Assembly (NCBI RefSeq): GCF_002162315.1
Contig: NZ_CP021416.1
Location: 2,678,207 to 2,742,206 of the forward strand
Reading direction: 5' to 3'
DNA: 64,000 nucleotides
Source: Sulfurospirillum diekertiae
GTDB taxonomy: Bacteria > Campylobacterota > Campylobacteria > Campylobacterales > Sulfurospirillaceae
The notes beneath the pieces were generated by a model. It did not search any database, was not told the DNA's origin, and saw only the letters and a program-made list of their open reading frames with translations. Every line of letters starts with the position of its first letter. Position 1 is the stretch's first letter. A program made the translations under genes and the position numbers. This document shows positions 1 through 7,835 of this stretch, piece after piece.

Positions 1-1482
1 CCTACATATAAACCTCGTTATGAGAACTTTATCGGCGGCGAGTGGGTTGCTCCACTTAGCGGTGAATATTTCGACAATCTTTCCCCTGTTGATGGCGAAT
101 TTTTAACTAAAATCCCTCGCTCCTCTGAAGCAGATGTTGATGCAGCAGTTGCAGCTGGCGTTAAAGCGTTTGAAACCTATAAACATACCTCCGTTATTGA
201 ACGAAGCACATTACTTAACAAAATTGCTGACGCTATCGAAGCCAATTTAGAAGCTCTTGCTATTGCAGAAACACTCGACAATGGTAAAGCGATTCGTGAA
301 ACTCTCAATGCAGACGTTCCTTTAGTTGTGGATCACTTTAGATATTTCGCTTCTGTTATTCGAGCAGAATCAGGAACCGTTTCAGATTTGGATGAAAACA
401 CAATTTCCCAAGAAATTCATGAACCACTCGGTGTTGTTGCGCAAATCATTCCATGGAACTTCCCACTCTTGATGGCAGCATGGAAAATCGCTCCTGCTAT
501 TGCTGCTGGTAATTGCGTTGTTTTGAAACCAGCAAGTGCGACACCAATGTCTATTTTAATTTTGATGGAAACCATTCAAAATATATTGCCAAAAGGCGTT
601 GTTAACATTATCAATGGTGCAGGTGGAAAGATTGGTAAACACCTTGCAACGCATCCTGACATCAAAAAAGTAGGCTTTACCGGTGAAACGACGACAGGTC
701 AGCTTATCATGCAATACGCTACTGAAAACATCATCCCTTCGACATTGGAACTCGGTGGTAAATCGCCTAACGTTTTCTTTGAATCTATCATGGCAAAAGA
801 CGATGAATTTTTTGACAAAGCGATTGAAGGACTTGTTTTATTTGCCTTTAATAGTGGTGAAGTCTGCACATGCCCATCACGTGCCCTCATCCAAGAGTCT
901 ATTTATGAGCCGTTTATGAAACGTGTTTTAGAGCGTGTAAAAGCAATCACTCAAGAAAATCCTCTTGATCCAGCAACTAAAATGGGAGCACAAGCTTCTG
1001 TCAATCAAAAAGAGAAAATCTTAGATTACATCCGCATTGGTAAAGAAGAAGGTGCAGAGTGCCTCATCGGTGGTGCAGAATACAAAAACAAAACCTTCCC
1101 AAAAGGAAATTACATTCAACCTACTATCTTCAAAGGTCACAACAAAATGCGTATCTTCCAAGAAGAGATTTTTGGACCCGTACTATGTGTCACAACCTTT
1201 AAAGATGAAGCGGAAGCACTTGCCATTGCCAATGACACAATTTATGGTCTAGGCTCAGGCGTTTGGTCAAGGGATGCGCATCAACTTCATAGCATGTCAC
1301 GCGGCATTGAAGCGGGACGTGTATGGGTAAACTGCTACCATCTCTACCCATCTCATGCCTCTTTTGGTGGTTATAAAAAATCAGGTATCGGACGTGAAAC
1401 ACACATGATGATGCTTAACGCTTATAGACACACCAAAAATATCTTGACATCATTCAATAAAAATAAACTCGGATTTTTCTAA
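1..1482 (+). CDS. Aldehyde dehydrogenase, AldB/ExaC type (5' end outside window)
   Basis: NAD(P)-dependent oxidation of an aldehyde (acetaldehyde is the usual substrate of this subgroup) to the acid in the cytoplasm. The reading frame is open from base 1, so the start lies upstream; 493 residues are visible and only about a dozen should be missing. Visible landmarks are the cofactor-binding IPWNFPLLM and VLKPASATP stretches, the general-base glutamate in LELGGKSP and the catalytic cysteine in GEVCTCPSR. The double-cysteine CTC form is typical of AldB/ExaC/AcoD enzymes. A strong terminator follows, and the next gene is a DUF779 protein, a common neighbour of this dehydrogenase group. Family is clear; substrate is inferred. 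Confidence 0.93.
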   Translation, partial: PTYKPRYENFIGGEWVAPLSGEYFDNLSPVDGEFLTKIPRSSEADVDAAVAAGVKAFETYKHTSVIERSTLLNKIADAIEANLEALAIAETLDNGKAIRETLNADVPLVVDHFRYFASVIRAESGTVSDLDENTISQEIHEPLGVVAQIIPWNFPLLMAAWKIAPAIAAGNCVVLKPASATPMSILILMETIQNILPKGVVNIINGAGGKIGKHLATHPDIKKVGFTGETTTGQLIMQYATENIIPSTLELGGKSPNVFFESIMAKDDEFFDKAIEGLVLFAFNSGEVCTCPSRALIQESIYEPFMKRVLERVKAITQENPLDPATKMGAQASVNQKEKILDYIRIGKEEGAECLIGGAEYKNKTFPKGNYIQPTIFKGHNKMRIFQEEIFGPVLCVTTFKDEAEALAIANDTIYGLGSGVWSRDAHQLHSMSRGIEAGRVWVNCYHLYPSHASFGGYKKSGIGRETHMMMLNAYRHTKNILTSFNKNKLGFF

Positions 1483-1493
1483 ACCGCAAGAAC

Positions 1494-1522
1494 GCATGGG
1501 CTTTTACGCCCATGCACTTTTT
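1494..1522 (+). terminator. Rho-independent terminator after aldehyde dehydrogenase
   Basis: Perfect 8-bp stem GCATGGGC/GCCCATGC with a 6-nt loop, followed by a run of T. It sits 12 nt after the stop codon and just before the ribosome site of the DUF779 gene, so it probably sets a ratio between the two genes rather than fully separating them. Confidence 0.85.
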
Positions 1523-1536
1523 TTAAAGGAGCCTTC

Positions 1537-1914
1537 ATGACTATTCATCGACTTACTGCAACCTCTGAAGCTCTCAAAGTTATCGAAATGCTTAAAAATG
1601 AATATGGCGAACTCGTTTTCAACCAAAGTGGTGGCTGTTGCGATGGCACAGCACCGATGTGTTATGAAAAAAAAGACTTTCATGTTCCCTCACGCAATAT
1701 TAAAATGGGCGAAGTCGGAGGATGTGAGTTTTTTATCGATAAAGACCAATTCGAATACTTTCGTTATTCTCAAATTGTCCTAGATGTGAAAGAAGAAAAA
1801 GCCGCTTTTGGAAACTCCTTTTCATTGGAAATTGATGAAGGGTATCAGTTTATTACACGTTCGCGTATCTTTAGTGATGAAGAAAACAAACTTTTAGCAG
1901 AACAAGAGAAGTGA
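1537..1914 (+). CDS. DUF779 family protein
   Basis: A 125-residue cytoplasmic protein of the DUF779 family, whose members are encoded beside AldB-type aldehyde or alcohol dehydrogenases; the biochemical role is not established to my knowledge. The signature is the cysteine-rich GGCCDGTAPMCY near residue 31, which could hold a metal or a redox thiol pair (inference). An AAAGGAG ribosome site lies 5 nt before the ATG. Position directly behind the dehydrogenase terminator fits a partner role in aldehyde metabolism. Length is normal and I see no break. Confidence 0.85.
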   Translation: MTIHRLTATSEALKVIEMLKNEYGELVFNQSGGCCDGTAPMCYEKKDFHVPSRNIKMGEVGGCEFFIDKDQFEYFRYSQIVLDVKEEKAAFGNSFSLEIDEGYQFITRSRIFSDEENKLLAEQEK

Positions 1915-1927
1915 AATTCACTTCTCT
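1905..1927. terminator. Bidirectional hairpin between convergent genes
   Basis: Stem AGAGAAGTG/CACTTCTCT (9 bp, 5-nt loop) overlaps the DUF779 stop codon and ends 6 nt before the stop of the convergent gene on the minus strand. There is no long U-run on either side, so strength is uncertain. Confidence 0.6.
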
Positions 1928-1933
1928 TACATG

Positions 1934-2368
1934 TTAGAGTTTATCTTTAAAATCAATAGCCGTAACATTGAGATTATTAAGTGTAATGATGGTGATTTGA
2001 TCCTCTTTTTTAGGAAAATACGCCACATCTTTTTCATTTTCTAAAAGTCCAATAGCATAAGAATATTTTTTAAATTTTGGTAGCATAAACATACTCATCA
2101 CCATGCTAGGAACTGCTGTTGCATCCATCAAATAAAGTGCACTGTTCTCGCTTAAATAGTTTGGATTTGCTTCCAAAAAGCTCTTTAACAGATCCCCTTG
2201 AGCTTTAGTATATGCGATGATAATCTGCTTGGTTTGAGGTGTAATGTCCACCGTTTTTTCAAACTGGTCTTTAATAACAGGTGCTTGTATTGTCGTACCC
2301 TCTTTCAGCGTATCGGCAAAGAGTCCAAACGGTAGAAGAAGCATTACTGCAAAAAAAAGTTGTTTCAT
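1934..2368 (-). CDS. Hypothetical secreted/periplasmic protein
   Basis: A 144-residue protein of unknown function. Residues 1-18 form a clear signal peptide (two basic-polar residues, then a Leu/Phe/Val core ending LFAD), so the mature protein should be periplasmic. The rest has no membrane segment and no cysteines. Segments such as TKQIIIAYTKAQGD and DDQITIITLNNLNV-like strands hint at an alpha/beta fold, perhaps thioredoxin-like without the CxxC, but this is weak. A Fur-type inverted repeat lies 15 nt upstream of the start, so iron control is plausible. The start is fixed by AAAGGAACT 6 nt upstream of ATG. Confidence 0.75.
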   Translation of the reverse strand: MKQLFFAVMLLLPFGLFADTLKEGTTIQAPVIKDQFEKTVDITPQTKQIIIAYTKAQGDLLKSFLEANPNYLSENSALYLMDATAVPSMVMSMFMLPKFKKYSYAIGLLENEKDVAYFPKKEDQITIITLNNLNVTAIDFKDKL

Positions 2369-2382
2369 AGAGTTCCTTTATT

Positions 2383-2395
2383 GATAATAATTATC
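2383..2395 (-). promoter_or_regulatory. Candidate Fur box
   Basis: GATAAT-A-ATTATC is a perfect 6-1-6 inverted repeat, the core geometry of a Fur operator. It sits 15 bp upstream of the minus-strand gene at 2368, where it would cover the transcription start. One site only and no biochemical support. Confidence 0.5.
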
Positions 2396-2515
2396 TGATT
2401 GTATCTTTTCAAAGTAAATAGCAGATTAACAAAAATTGATCAATCTTCTCAATAAAGTTTCTCAAAAGCATGCTATACTTTTTAAAAAGATGTTTTACAT
2501 GTAAAAGGAAATTTC

Positions 2516-3436
2516 ATGAAAATTGCTGTTATCACACCCCTCTTTTCTCGCTCATCCGAACTCATGAATGAACTTACATTTCATTTTCCAGATGTTAAAA
2601 ACAACGCCGACAACAGACTGAAAACCAAAAAAGATATCATCGCTTTTTTGCAAGACATGGATGGTGCCATTGTTGGTCGTGAAGAGATAGACGATGAGAT
2701 ATTAAGCGCTTGTCCAAAACTCACAATACTCTCCCGTTATGGTGTAGGACTGGACAATTTAGATCTTGATACAATGAAAAAAAGAGGTGTCAAACTCGGT
2801 TGGAGTGGTGGAACAAACAGTAACTCAGTTGCAGAAATTACTTTGAGTCTCATGCTCTCGCTCATTCGAAACTTACATATAGCCACAACACTTCTTAAAC
2901 AGCATGTTTGGAAAGTTAACGGAGGCAGCGAGCTTACAGGAAAGACTATTGGCCTTTTTGGCTTTGGCAACATTGCAAAGCGTGTCATAGAGCTTTTAGC
3001 CCCTTTTCACTGTACCATTTTGGTCTTTAATCGTACTCAAGATGAAGCAGAAGCCCAAAAATATGGCATTACCTTTGCCAGTAAAGAACGCATCTTAGAA
3101 GAAGCAGACATCATCTCCATTCATCTGCCACTTACATCGGAGAGTAAAAATCTCTTCTCAACAGCCGAATTTAAAGCGATGAAAAAGAGTGCGTTTATTA
3201 TCAACACAGCCCGTGGCGGTATCATCGATGAAGAAGCCCTCAAAGTGGCACTCAAAGGTGGTGAAATTGCAGGCGCTGGCCTGGAAGCCTTTTTGGCTGA
3301 ACCAACACAAGATTGGGAACTGATCGATCTACCTAATCTTGTCTGCACTCCCCATCTTGGAGGTAACTCAAAAGAGAGTATCTTGGCAATGGGATATAGT
3401 TGTATTGAACATCTTAAAGCCCATTTTGCACATTAA
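2516..3436 (+). CDS. D-isomer specific 2-hydroxyacid dehydrogenase (PGDH-like)
   Basis: NAD-dependent oxidoreductase of the D-3-phosphoglycerate/2-hydroxyacid dehydrogenase family, 306 residues, cytoplasmic. The Rossmann signature is GLFGFGNIAKR near residue 148. The catalytic set is present: Arg in INTARGGIIDEEAL, Glu in GAGLEAFLAEP and His in CTPHLGG. The N-terminal half has RYGVGLDNLDL, typical of the substrate-binding domain. The ACT regulatory domain of SerA is absent, so it is a short-form enzyme and substrate cannot be told from sequence. It is monocistronic. One TTACATGTAA copy lies just before its ribosome site (AAAAGGAAATTTC-ATG). Confidence 0.88.
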   Translation: MKIAVITPLFSRSSELMNELTFHFPDVKNNADNRLKTKKDIIAFLQDMDGAIVGREEIDDEILSACPKLTILSRYGVGLDNLDLDTMKKRGVKLGWSGGTNSNSVAEITLSLMLSLIRNLHIATTLLKQHVWKVNGGSELTGKTIGLFGFGNIAKRVIELLAPFHCTILVFNRTQDEAEAQKYGITFASKERILEEADIISIHLPLTSESKNLFSTAEFKAMKKSAFIINTARGGIIDEEALKVALKGGEIAGAGLEAFLAEPTQDWELIDLPNLVCTPHLGGNSKESILAMGYSCIEHLKAHFAH

Positions 3437-3499
3437 ATGTCACCAAAATTTTATTATTTTCAGGTACAATGAAACCGATTTTACACAGATAGGGAAGTT

Positions 3500-4762
3500 A
3501 TGGAAGAGTCATCATTTAGTCTTGTTGAAAAAACAATTGAAAAATTTTTTGAAAATTTTGAGCCGAAAGAGTATTTATATCTGGATGTGTTGTACCGTTT
3601 TGAAGAAGAAAATATTGAAGAGATTCTTACCAATGCGCGCAGTTGTAAGCTACCCAAAAAATACCATTCATACAAAGACCTTTTACAAGAGCAGATCGCT
3701 AAAAAACTCTCGTTAACCAACAATGATCTCTTTTTATATACGGAAAATGTCATTTATGTCAAACGGTTTTTTCAAGTGGAAACCCCTGCAGATGGACCCG
3801 ATAGAAGAGCATGTGGTATTCCTCCTGAAATGTTACAAGAGTATAAAAAACGTTTTTTCCCGAACGATGAGTACAAAGCACGTATGTTGGAACTGCTCAC
3901 TTTTGCACTTGATAGTACCTTGAATATTAAAAAAATAAATCCGTCTGAATTTCGTGCTCTTTTTATCCCAGTCTTTGTTAACATCTCCGATATTGTTGTA
4001 ATTGAGTCCAGCGAACTTGAAGATTTGCGGGAAATTCGAGGACTAAGCTACTTTTTACTGCGTGAGATGTTTGAAAAAATGATGCTTAGCATCGCTGAAA
4101 TTATTTTATTTCACTTTTCAAATCAAGAGAAAAAAGCCATTGAATTTTTAAGTCACTATGGTATTCATGAGACCATCGACGCCAAAGGCAATCATTACAA
4201 ACCAAACCCTATTTTAGACGAAAGCAATCGTGCATGGAATATGACAACCATTCGCTCTACAATGATTCAGCACAAAAAATCCAAACAAACACTTTACGAT
4301 AAAACGAAAACGATATTATCGCTATTAAAAAAGAAACTCAACACTTACCGAAATGAACACAAAGAGCTTACAAAACACCTTTATAAAGAACATAAGGAAT
4401 TTGAGAAAGTTGAAGAGAAGCTAGATCATATCCATCAAACACTTGATAGACTTGAATATACCGATGCTAAAGAGGTAAAATTTTTAGAAAATGGCGAAGA
4501 AAAGTTGTATGAGCGTAAACCCTTAATCACACATCTTTTCAAAAGTGAAGACCTACTGCTAAACCAAAAAGCCCAGCTTCATAAATCCACCAAAGAGCTC
4601 GAACTTGCTCTTTCAAATAAACAAAAAGAGATTTACGTATGGGAGAAGAAACTGGCAGAAAGCGAAAGCGCCCTTAAAAATCTTGAATCACATGGACACC
4701 CCATAGATTCACAGTATGAGAGAATTCAGCGAGCACTGGCTAAAACTCTCTCACAGAGATAA
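3500..4762 (+). CDS. Conserved coiled-coil protein of unknown function
   Basis: 420 residues, no signal peptide and no membrane segment. The N-terminal 250 residues are a mixed alpha-helical domain that I do not recognise. Residues about 260-415 are very rich in Lys, Glu and Leu with heptad spacing and should form a long coiled coil, interrupted near residue 325 by an ENGEEKLYERKP turn. No catalytic motif is visible. It stands alone on this strand and converges on the SHOCT gene, 3 nt away. I assign no function; a structural or scaffolding role is the most that composition allows. Confidence 0.7.
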   Translation: MEESSFSLVEKTIEKFFENFEPKEYLYLDVLYRFEEENIEEILTNARSCKLPKKYHSYKDLLQEQIAKKLSLTNNDLFLYTENVIYVKRFFQVETPADGPDRRACGIPPEMLQEYKKRFFPNDEYKARMLELLTFALDSTLNIKKINPSEFRALFIPVFVNISDIVVIESSELEDLREIRGLSYFLLREMFEKMMLSIAEIILFHFSNQEKKAIEFLSHYGIHETIDAKGNHYKPNPILDESNRAWNMTTIRSTMIQHKKSKQTLYDKTKTILSLLKKKLNTYRNEHKELTKHLYKEHKEFEKVEEKLDHIHQTLDRLEYTDAKEVKFLENGEEKLYERKPLITHLFKSEDLLLNQKAQLHKSTKELELALSNKQKEIYVWEKKLAESESALKNLESHGHPIDSQYERIQRALAKTLSQR

Positions 4763-4765
4763 TAC

Positions 4766-4987
4766 TTAAGCGTTAAGCTTCTCTTTGATCTTCTCAAAAG
4801 CCTCTTCGTCAATCTCACCACGGGCAAAACGCTTACGGGCGATTTCTAACGCTTCGTCTTCCTTTTCATGATGATGACACGATGCTCTACCGCCTCGCAT
4901 CACCATAAAAAACACTAAAAGTATTATGGGAAATATAATCATCCACGGCATAAAAAACCCATGTCCCATCCATTCATATCCATACAT
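4766..4987 (-). CDS. Small membrane protein with SHOCT domain
   Basis: 73 residues. Residues about 12-30 are one hydrophobic membrane helix (FFMPWMIIFPIILLVFFMV), followed by a short His/Cys-rich linker (SCHHH) and a C-terminal SHOCT domain (EALEIARKRFARGEIDEEAFEKIKEKL). SHOCT domains are short helical oligomerisation modules at the C-terminus of many small bacterial membrane proteins; the role is generally unknown. The linker could bind metal, and a nickel/cobalt exporter gene lies on the other side of the upstream region, but a link is only inferred. Start has GGAGTCAC upstream. Confidence 0.85.
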   Translation of the reverse strand: MYGYEWMGHGFFMPWMIIFPIILLVFFMVMRGGRASCHHHEKEDEALEIARKRFARGEIDEEAFEKIKEKLNA

Positions 4988-5095
4988 TGTGACTCCTTTG
5001 AATCAGATTACACTATTGTAACCCTTTTGTGTGAACAGCATGTTAATTAAAAGAATTTAGCTAAAATAGCGCTACTTTTAAGATAGGAACTTTCG

Positions 5096-5146
5096 ATGCC
5101 TCAACATTTTGTTCACATATATTCCAGGACTATCGCACATGACTGA
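5096..5146 (+). CDS. Possible 16-codon upstream ORF coupled to rcnA
   Basis: ATG at 5096 follows a good ribosome site (AGGAAC, 5 nt spacing) and encodes 16 residues, MPQHFVHIYSRTIAHD, ending TGA at 5144-5146, just past the rcnA ATG at 5139 in another frame. The rcnA start has only a weak AGGA of its own, so ribosomes could be delivered by this ORF. Three histidines in 16 codons are suggestive for a nickel/cobalt gene but could be chance. Not recognised from other genomes. Confidence 0.4.
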   Translation: MPQHFVHIYSRTIAHD

Positions 5147-5981
5147 TATCGCCTCAATCCTTCAAAACAGTTCAGGTAACGCATGGCTTTTTCTACCTAG
5201 CGCTATTCTTCTTGGTGCCCTGCATGGCTTAGAACCAGGTCACTCCAAAACGATGATGGCGGCGTTTATTATCGCGATTAAAGGAACGGTGAAACAGTCT
5301 ATCATGCTCGGACTTGCTGCGACACTTTCACATACTGCGGTAGTTTGGGCTATCGCGCTTTTGGGTATGCATTTTGGTGCTCGCTTTGCAACCGAAGCAG
5401 TAGAGCCGTATCTTGAAATTGTTTCAGGTTGTATCATGACGTTTATCGCACTTTGGACGCTTTGGCAAACACGAAAAAATGAACGTGCCTGCTTCACCAC
5501 ACATGAACATGACGACCATCATCATTCGCATGACCACGATGAGCACCATCATCACGAGCACCACCACAGCACAGAAGAGATCATCTTTGAAGAACTTGGA
5601 AGTTGCAGTGATCCCCATGAACTCGCACACGCCAAAGATATTAAAAAGCGCTTTTCAAACAAAGAGGTTACCAACGGACAGATTTTGCTTTTTGGACTAA
5701 CGGGCGGACTTATCCCCTGCCCTGCGTCGATCACGGTGCTTCTCATCTGTCTACAACTCAAACAGTTTACACTCGGTGTTGCGCTTGTGTTAGCCTTTAG
5801 CATTGGTCTTGCACTTACGTTGGTAACATCAGGTGTCATCGCCGCGTTGAGTATGCGCCATCTCTCAAAAAGATGGAATGGCTTTGGGGAATTTGCCAAA
5901 AAAGCGCCTTATTTCTCAGGCGGCCTTATTTTGCTTGTGGGCTTGTATATTGGGTATCAAGGCTTGCACCATTTTTTCTAA
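5139..5981 (+). CDS. rcnA: Nickel/cobalt efflux protein RcnA
   Basis: Inner-membrane exporter of Ni2+/Co2+, NicO/RcnA family, 280 residues. It follows enterobacterial RcnA closely: NAWLFLPSAILLGALHGLEPGHSKTMMAAF at the start, a cytoplasmic His/Asp/Glu-rich metal-binding loop around residues 120-145, then LFGLTGGLIPCPASITVLLIC and a C-terminal KRAPYFSG-like segment. The HGLEPGHSK motif holds the conserved metal-site histidines. I chose ATG 5139 because RcnA proteins begin MT(E/D) at this point; an in-frame TTG at 5109 would add ten residues not seen in the family. No RcnR repressor gene is visible nearby. Translation is probably coupled to the short ORF at 5096. Confidence 0.93.
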   Translation: MTDIASILQNSSGNAWLFLPSAILLGALHGLEPGHSKTMMAAFIIAIKGTVKQSIMLGLAATLSHTAVVWAIALLGMHFGARFATEAVEPYLEIVSGCIMTFIALWTLWQTRKNERACFTTHEHDDHHHSHDHDEHHHHEHHHSTEEIIFEELGSCSDPHELAHAKDIKKRFSNKEVTNGQILLFGLTGGLIPCPASITVLLICLQLKQFTLGVALVLAFSIGLALTLVTSGVIAALSMRHLSKRWNGFGEFAKKAPYFSGGLILLVGLYIGYQGLHHFF

Positions 5982-6023
5982 GGGATCTTTACATGTAAAG
6001 TATTTCATGTCGAGTTATTTACT

Positions 6024-6093
6024 TGATTAATAAATAGGCAAATAGCGTTTTTATTCACATCAAAATATTTCAAAATTGATTATTTATTAATCA
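6024..6093. promoter_or_regulatory. Spaced 13-bp inverted repeat upstream of chemoreceptor
   Basis: TGATTAATAAATA at 6024-6036 is repeated exactly, inverted, at 6081-6093, 44 nt apart. Both arms lie between the upstream TTACATGTAA copy and a likely -10 (TAAAAT near 6126) of the chemoreceptor gene. Two operator half-sites for one regulator is the simplest reading; an RNA hairpin is less likely if transcription starts at the -10. Confidence 0.4.
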
Positions 6094-6166
6094 GCCAAGG
6101 ATGACCTAGCATTTATTTCTCCTGTAAAATACGGCGTAGCATTTGAAATTTTACAAAGGATCTTTA

Positions 6167-7801
6167 ATGTTTAAGTCCATCACCATAAAACTGCGGCTTT
6201 GGGGTATTGCAATTGTCTTTATCTCAGGCTCATTTTTATTTGCATTTTTTGCCTATACAACCATTCATGAAGTTAAAATCAATGGTAAACTTTACAATGA
6301 AATTATCCTCGCCAAAGATTTGGTTGCTGATATCCTACCACCACCTGAATATATTATTGAAACGCGTCTGGTTAGCTTAGAGATGTTACGCACCGAGAAC
6401 AGCGCTGAACTTGCCACTTTTATCGCAAAAATCAAAACATTAAAGCAAGAATACGAAGAAAGACATGCCTTTTGGGTCAAAAACCTTCACCATGAGAAAA
6501 TAAAACCGTTGATGGTTGAAAAAGCATATGCTCCAGCGATGCGCTATTTCACACTTTTGGAGACAGAGTTTATCCCTGCTGTGCAAGCAGGAGACTTCAA
6601 ACAAGCATCTCTCTTAGCCTCTGGAAAACTGAAAGATGCCTATGTAGAACATCGAAATATTGTTGATCAAATTGTTGTATTAGCCAATGAATATGCCAGT
6701 GCCAATGAAACCAATGCCAGTGATCTTTTGCGCAATGAAAGTATCATGCTTAGTTTTATATTCGCGTTTATCTTTCTTGCGACCATTACTTTAATTTATC
6801 TCTCCATTAAAGTTATTTTGCACCGTATTAAAGCCATTTCCTTCTTAGCTCAAGAGTTCCAACAAGGCAACCTTCTTTACCAAGTGACCTTAGATGGAAA
6901 CGATGAAATTTCAAATGCTACCGACAATTTTAACCATTCCATTGCCAAAATGCAGAGCATTATGCACAATGTCAAAGAGGCTTCTGAAAAAAATGCCCTC
7001 ACGGCTGCAGAGCTGAGTCAAACGTCCCATACCATTGGCATGCATATTGAAGATAATGCCAAAGAGATCAATCTCAATCAAGTAGAATTACTCAAACTTG
7101 AAGAGGTCATAGAAGCAACAACAGAGCAATCCGTCATGATGGTTCAAGAGATTGATAATGCGAACACCATGTTGCAAGAAGCAAAAACTAAAATCAGTCG
7201 CATGGAAGCGGACATCCAACAAAGTTCAGAATCCGAAAATGCCCTTGCTGGCGACTTAGAGAGGCTTTCACAAGAGACGGAACAAGTACAATCCATCTTA
7301 ACCATGATTAGCGATATTGCCGATCAAACCAATCTTTTAGCGCTCAATGCCGCCATCGAAGCGGCGCGCGCGGGTGAACATGGGCGTGGATTTGCCGTGG
7401 TAGCCGATGAAGTACGAAAACTCGCAGAACGAACCCAAAAAAGCTTACTGGAAATCAACGCGACCATTCAGGTCATCGTCCAGTCGATCAATAGCGTCAG
7501 CGAAAAGATGAGCGTCAATGCTCGTTTTATTCAAGAGAGCTCAGAATCTTCTAAAACGGTTCAAAAGGTCATTACCTTAACAGTCGATACGATGTCAAAA
7601 GCGAAAGCCAAAGTCGAAGTCACTGCCAATAATTCTACACAGATCAAACTTGGCATCCACAATATCTTAGCACTCTTTGAAAAGATCAATACTTCTGCTG
7701 CCTCAAATGTTGTAAGCATCGAACAGATCGCTGCAACTTCGCATGATCTTGATGCCATGAGTGAAGCACTCAACGCTCAACTCAAACAGTTTAAAGCCTA
7801 A
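6167..7801 (+). CDS. Methyl-accepting chemotaxis protein
   Basis: Inner-membrane chemoreceptor of 544 residues. Order: membrane helix about residues 10-30, a periplasmic domain of about 160 residues that looks helical (four-helix-bundle type; ligand unknown), a second membrane helix near 195-215, HAMP linker, then the cytoplasmic signalling coiled coil with the CheA/CheW-binding hairpin tip [21 protein letters not shown] use ATG 6167, preceded by AAAGGA at 6 nt; an in-frame TTG eight codons upstream has no ribosome site. It lacks a C-terminal CheR-tethering pentapeptide and ends shortly after the coiled coil, as many Campylobacterota receptors do. Confidence 0.93.
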   Translation: MFKSITIKLRLWGIAIVFISGSFLFAFFAYTTIHEVKINGKLYNEIILAKDLVADILPPPEYIIETRLVSLEMLRTENSAELATFIAKIKTLKQEYEERHAFWVKNLHHEKIKPLMVEKAYAPAMRYFTLLETEFIPAVQAGDFKQASLLASGKLKDAYVEHRNIVDQIVVLANEYASANETNASDLLRNESIMLSFIFAFIFLATITLIYLSIKVILHRIKAISFLAQEFQQGNLLYQVTLDGNDEISNATDNFNHSIAKMQSIMHNVKEASEKNALTAAELSQTSHTIGMHIEDNAKEINLNQVELLKLEEVIEATTEQSVMMVQEIDNANTMLQEAKTKISRMEADIQQSSESENALAGDLERLSQETEQVQSILTMISDIADQTNLLALNAAIEAARAGEHGRGFAVVADEVRKLAERTQKSLLEINATIQVIVQSINSVSEKMSVNARFIQESSESSKTVQKVITLTVDTMSKAKAKVEVTANNSTQIKLGIHNILALFEKINTSAASNVVSIEQIAATSHDLDAMSEALNAQLKQFKA

Positions 7802-7812
7802 AAAACGAAATG

Positions 7813-7835
7813 GAGCTACCGACCTACGGTAGCTC
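7813..7835. terminator. Bidirectional terminator between chemoreceptor and tex
   Basis: Stem GAGCTACCG/CGGTAGCTC (9 bp) with a 5-nt loop. On the plus strand it is followed by TTT; on the minus strand by TTTCGTTTTTT. Its right arm overlaps the last codons of tex, so one hairpin serves both convergent genes. Confidence 0.8.

Noticed and set aside
3339-3716. 125-codon plus-strand frame bridging two genes
   Set aside because: It overlaps the end of the dehydrogenase and the start of the coiled-coil protein in another frame, with no ribosome site or recognisable features.
5500-5575. CAT/CAC-rich low-complexity stretch
   Set aside because: It encodes the His-rich metal-binding loop normal for RcnA.
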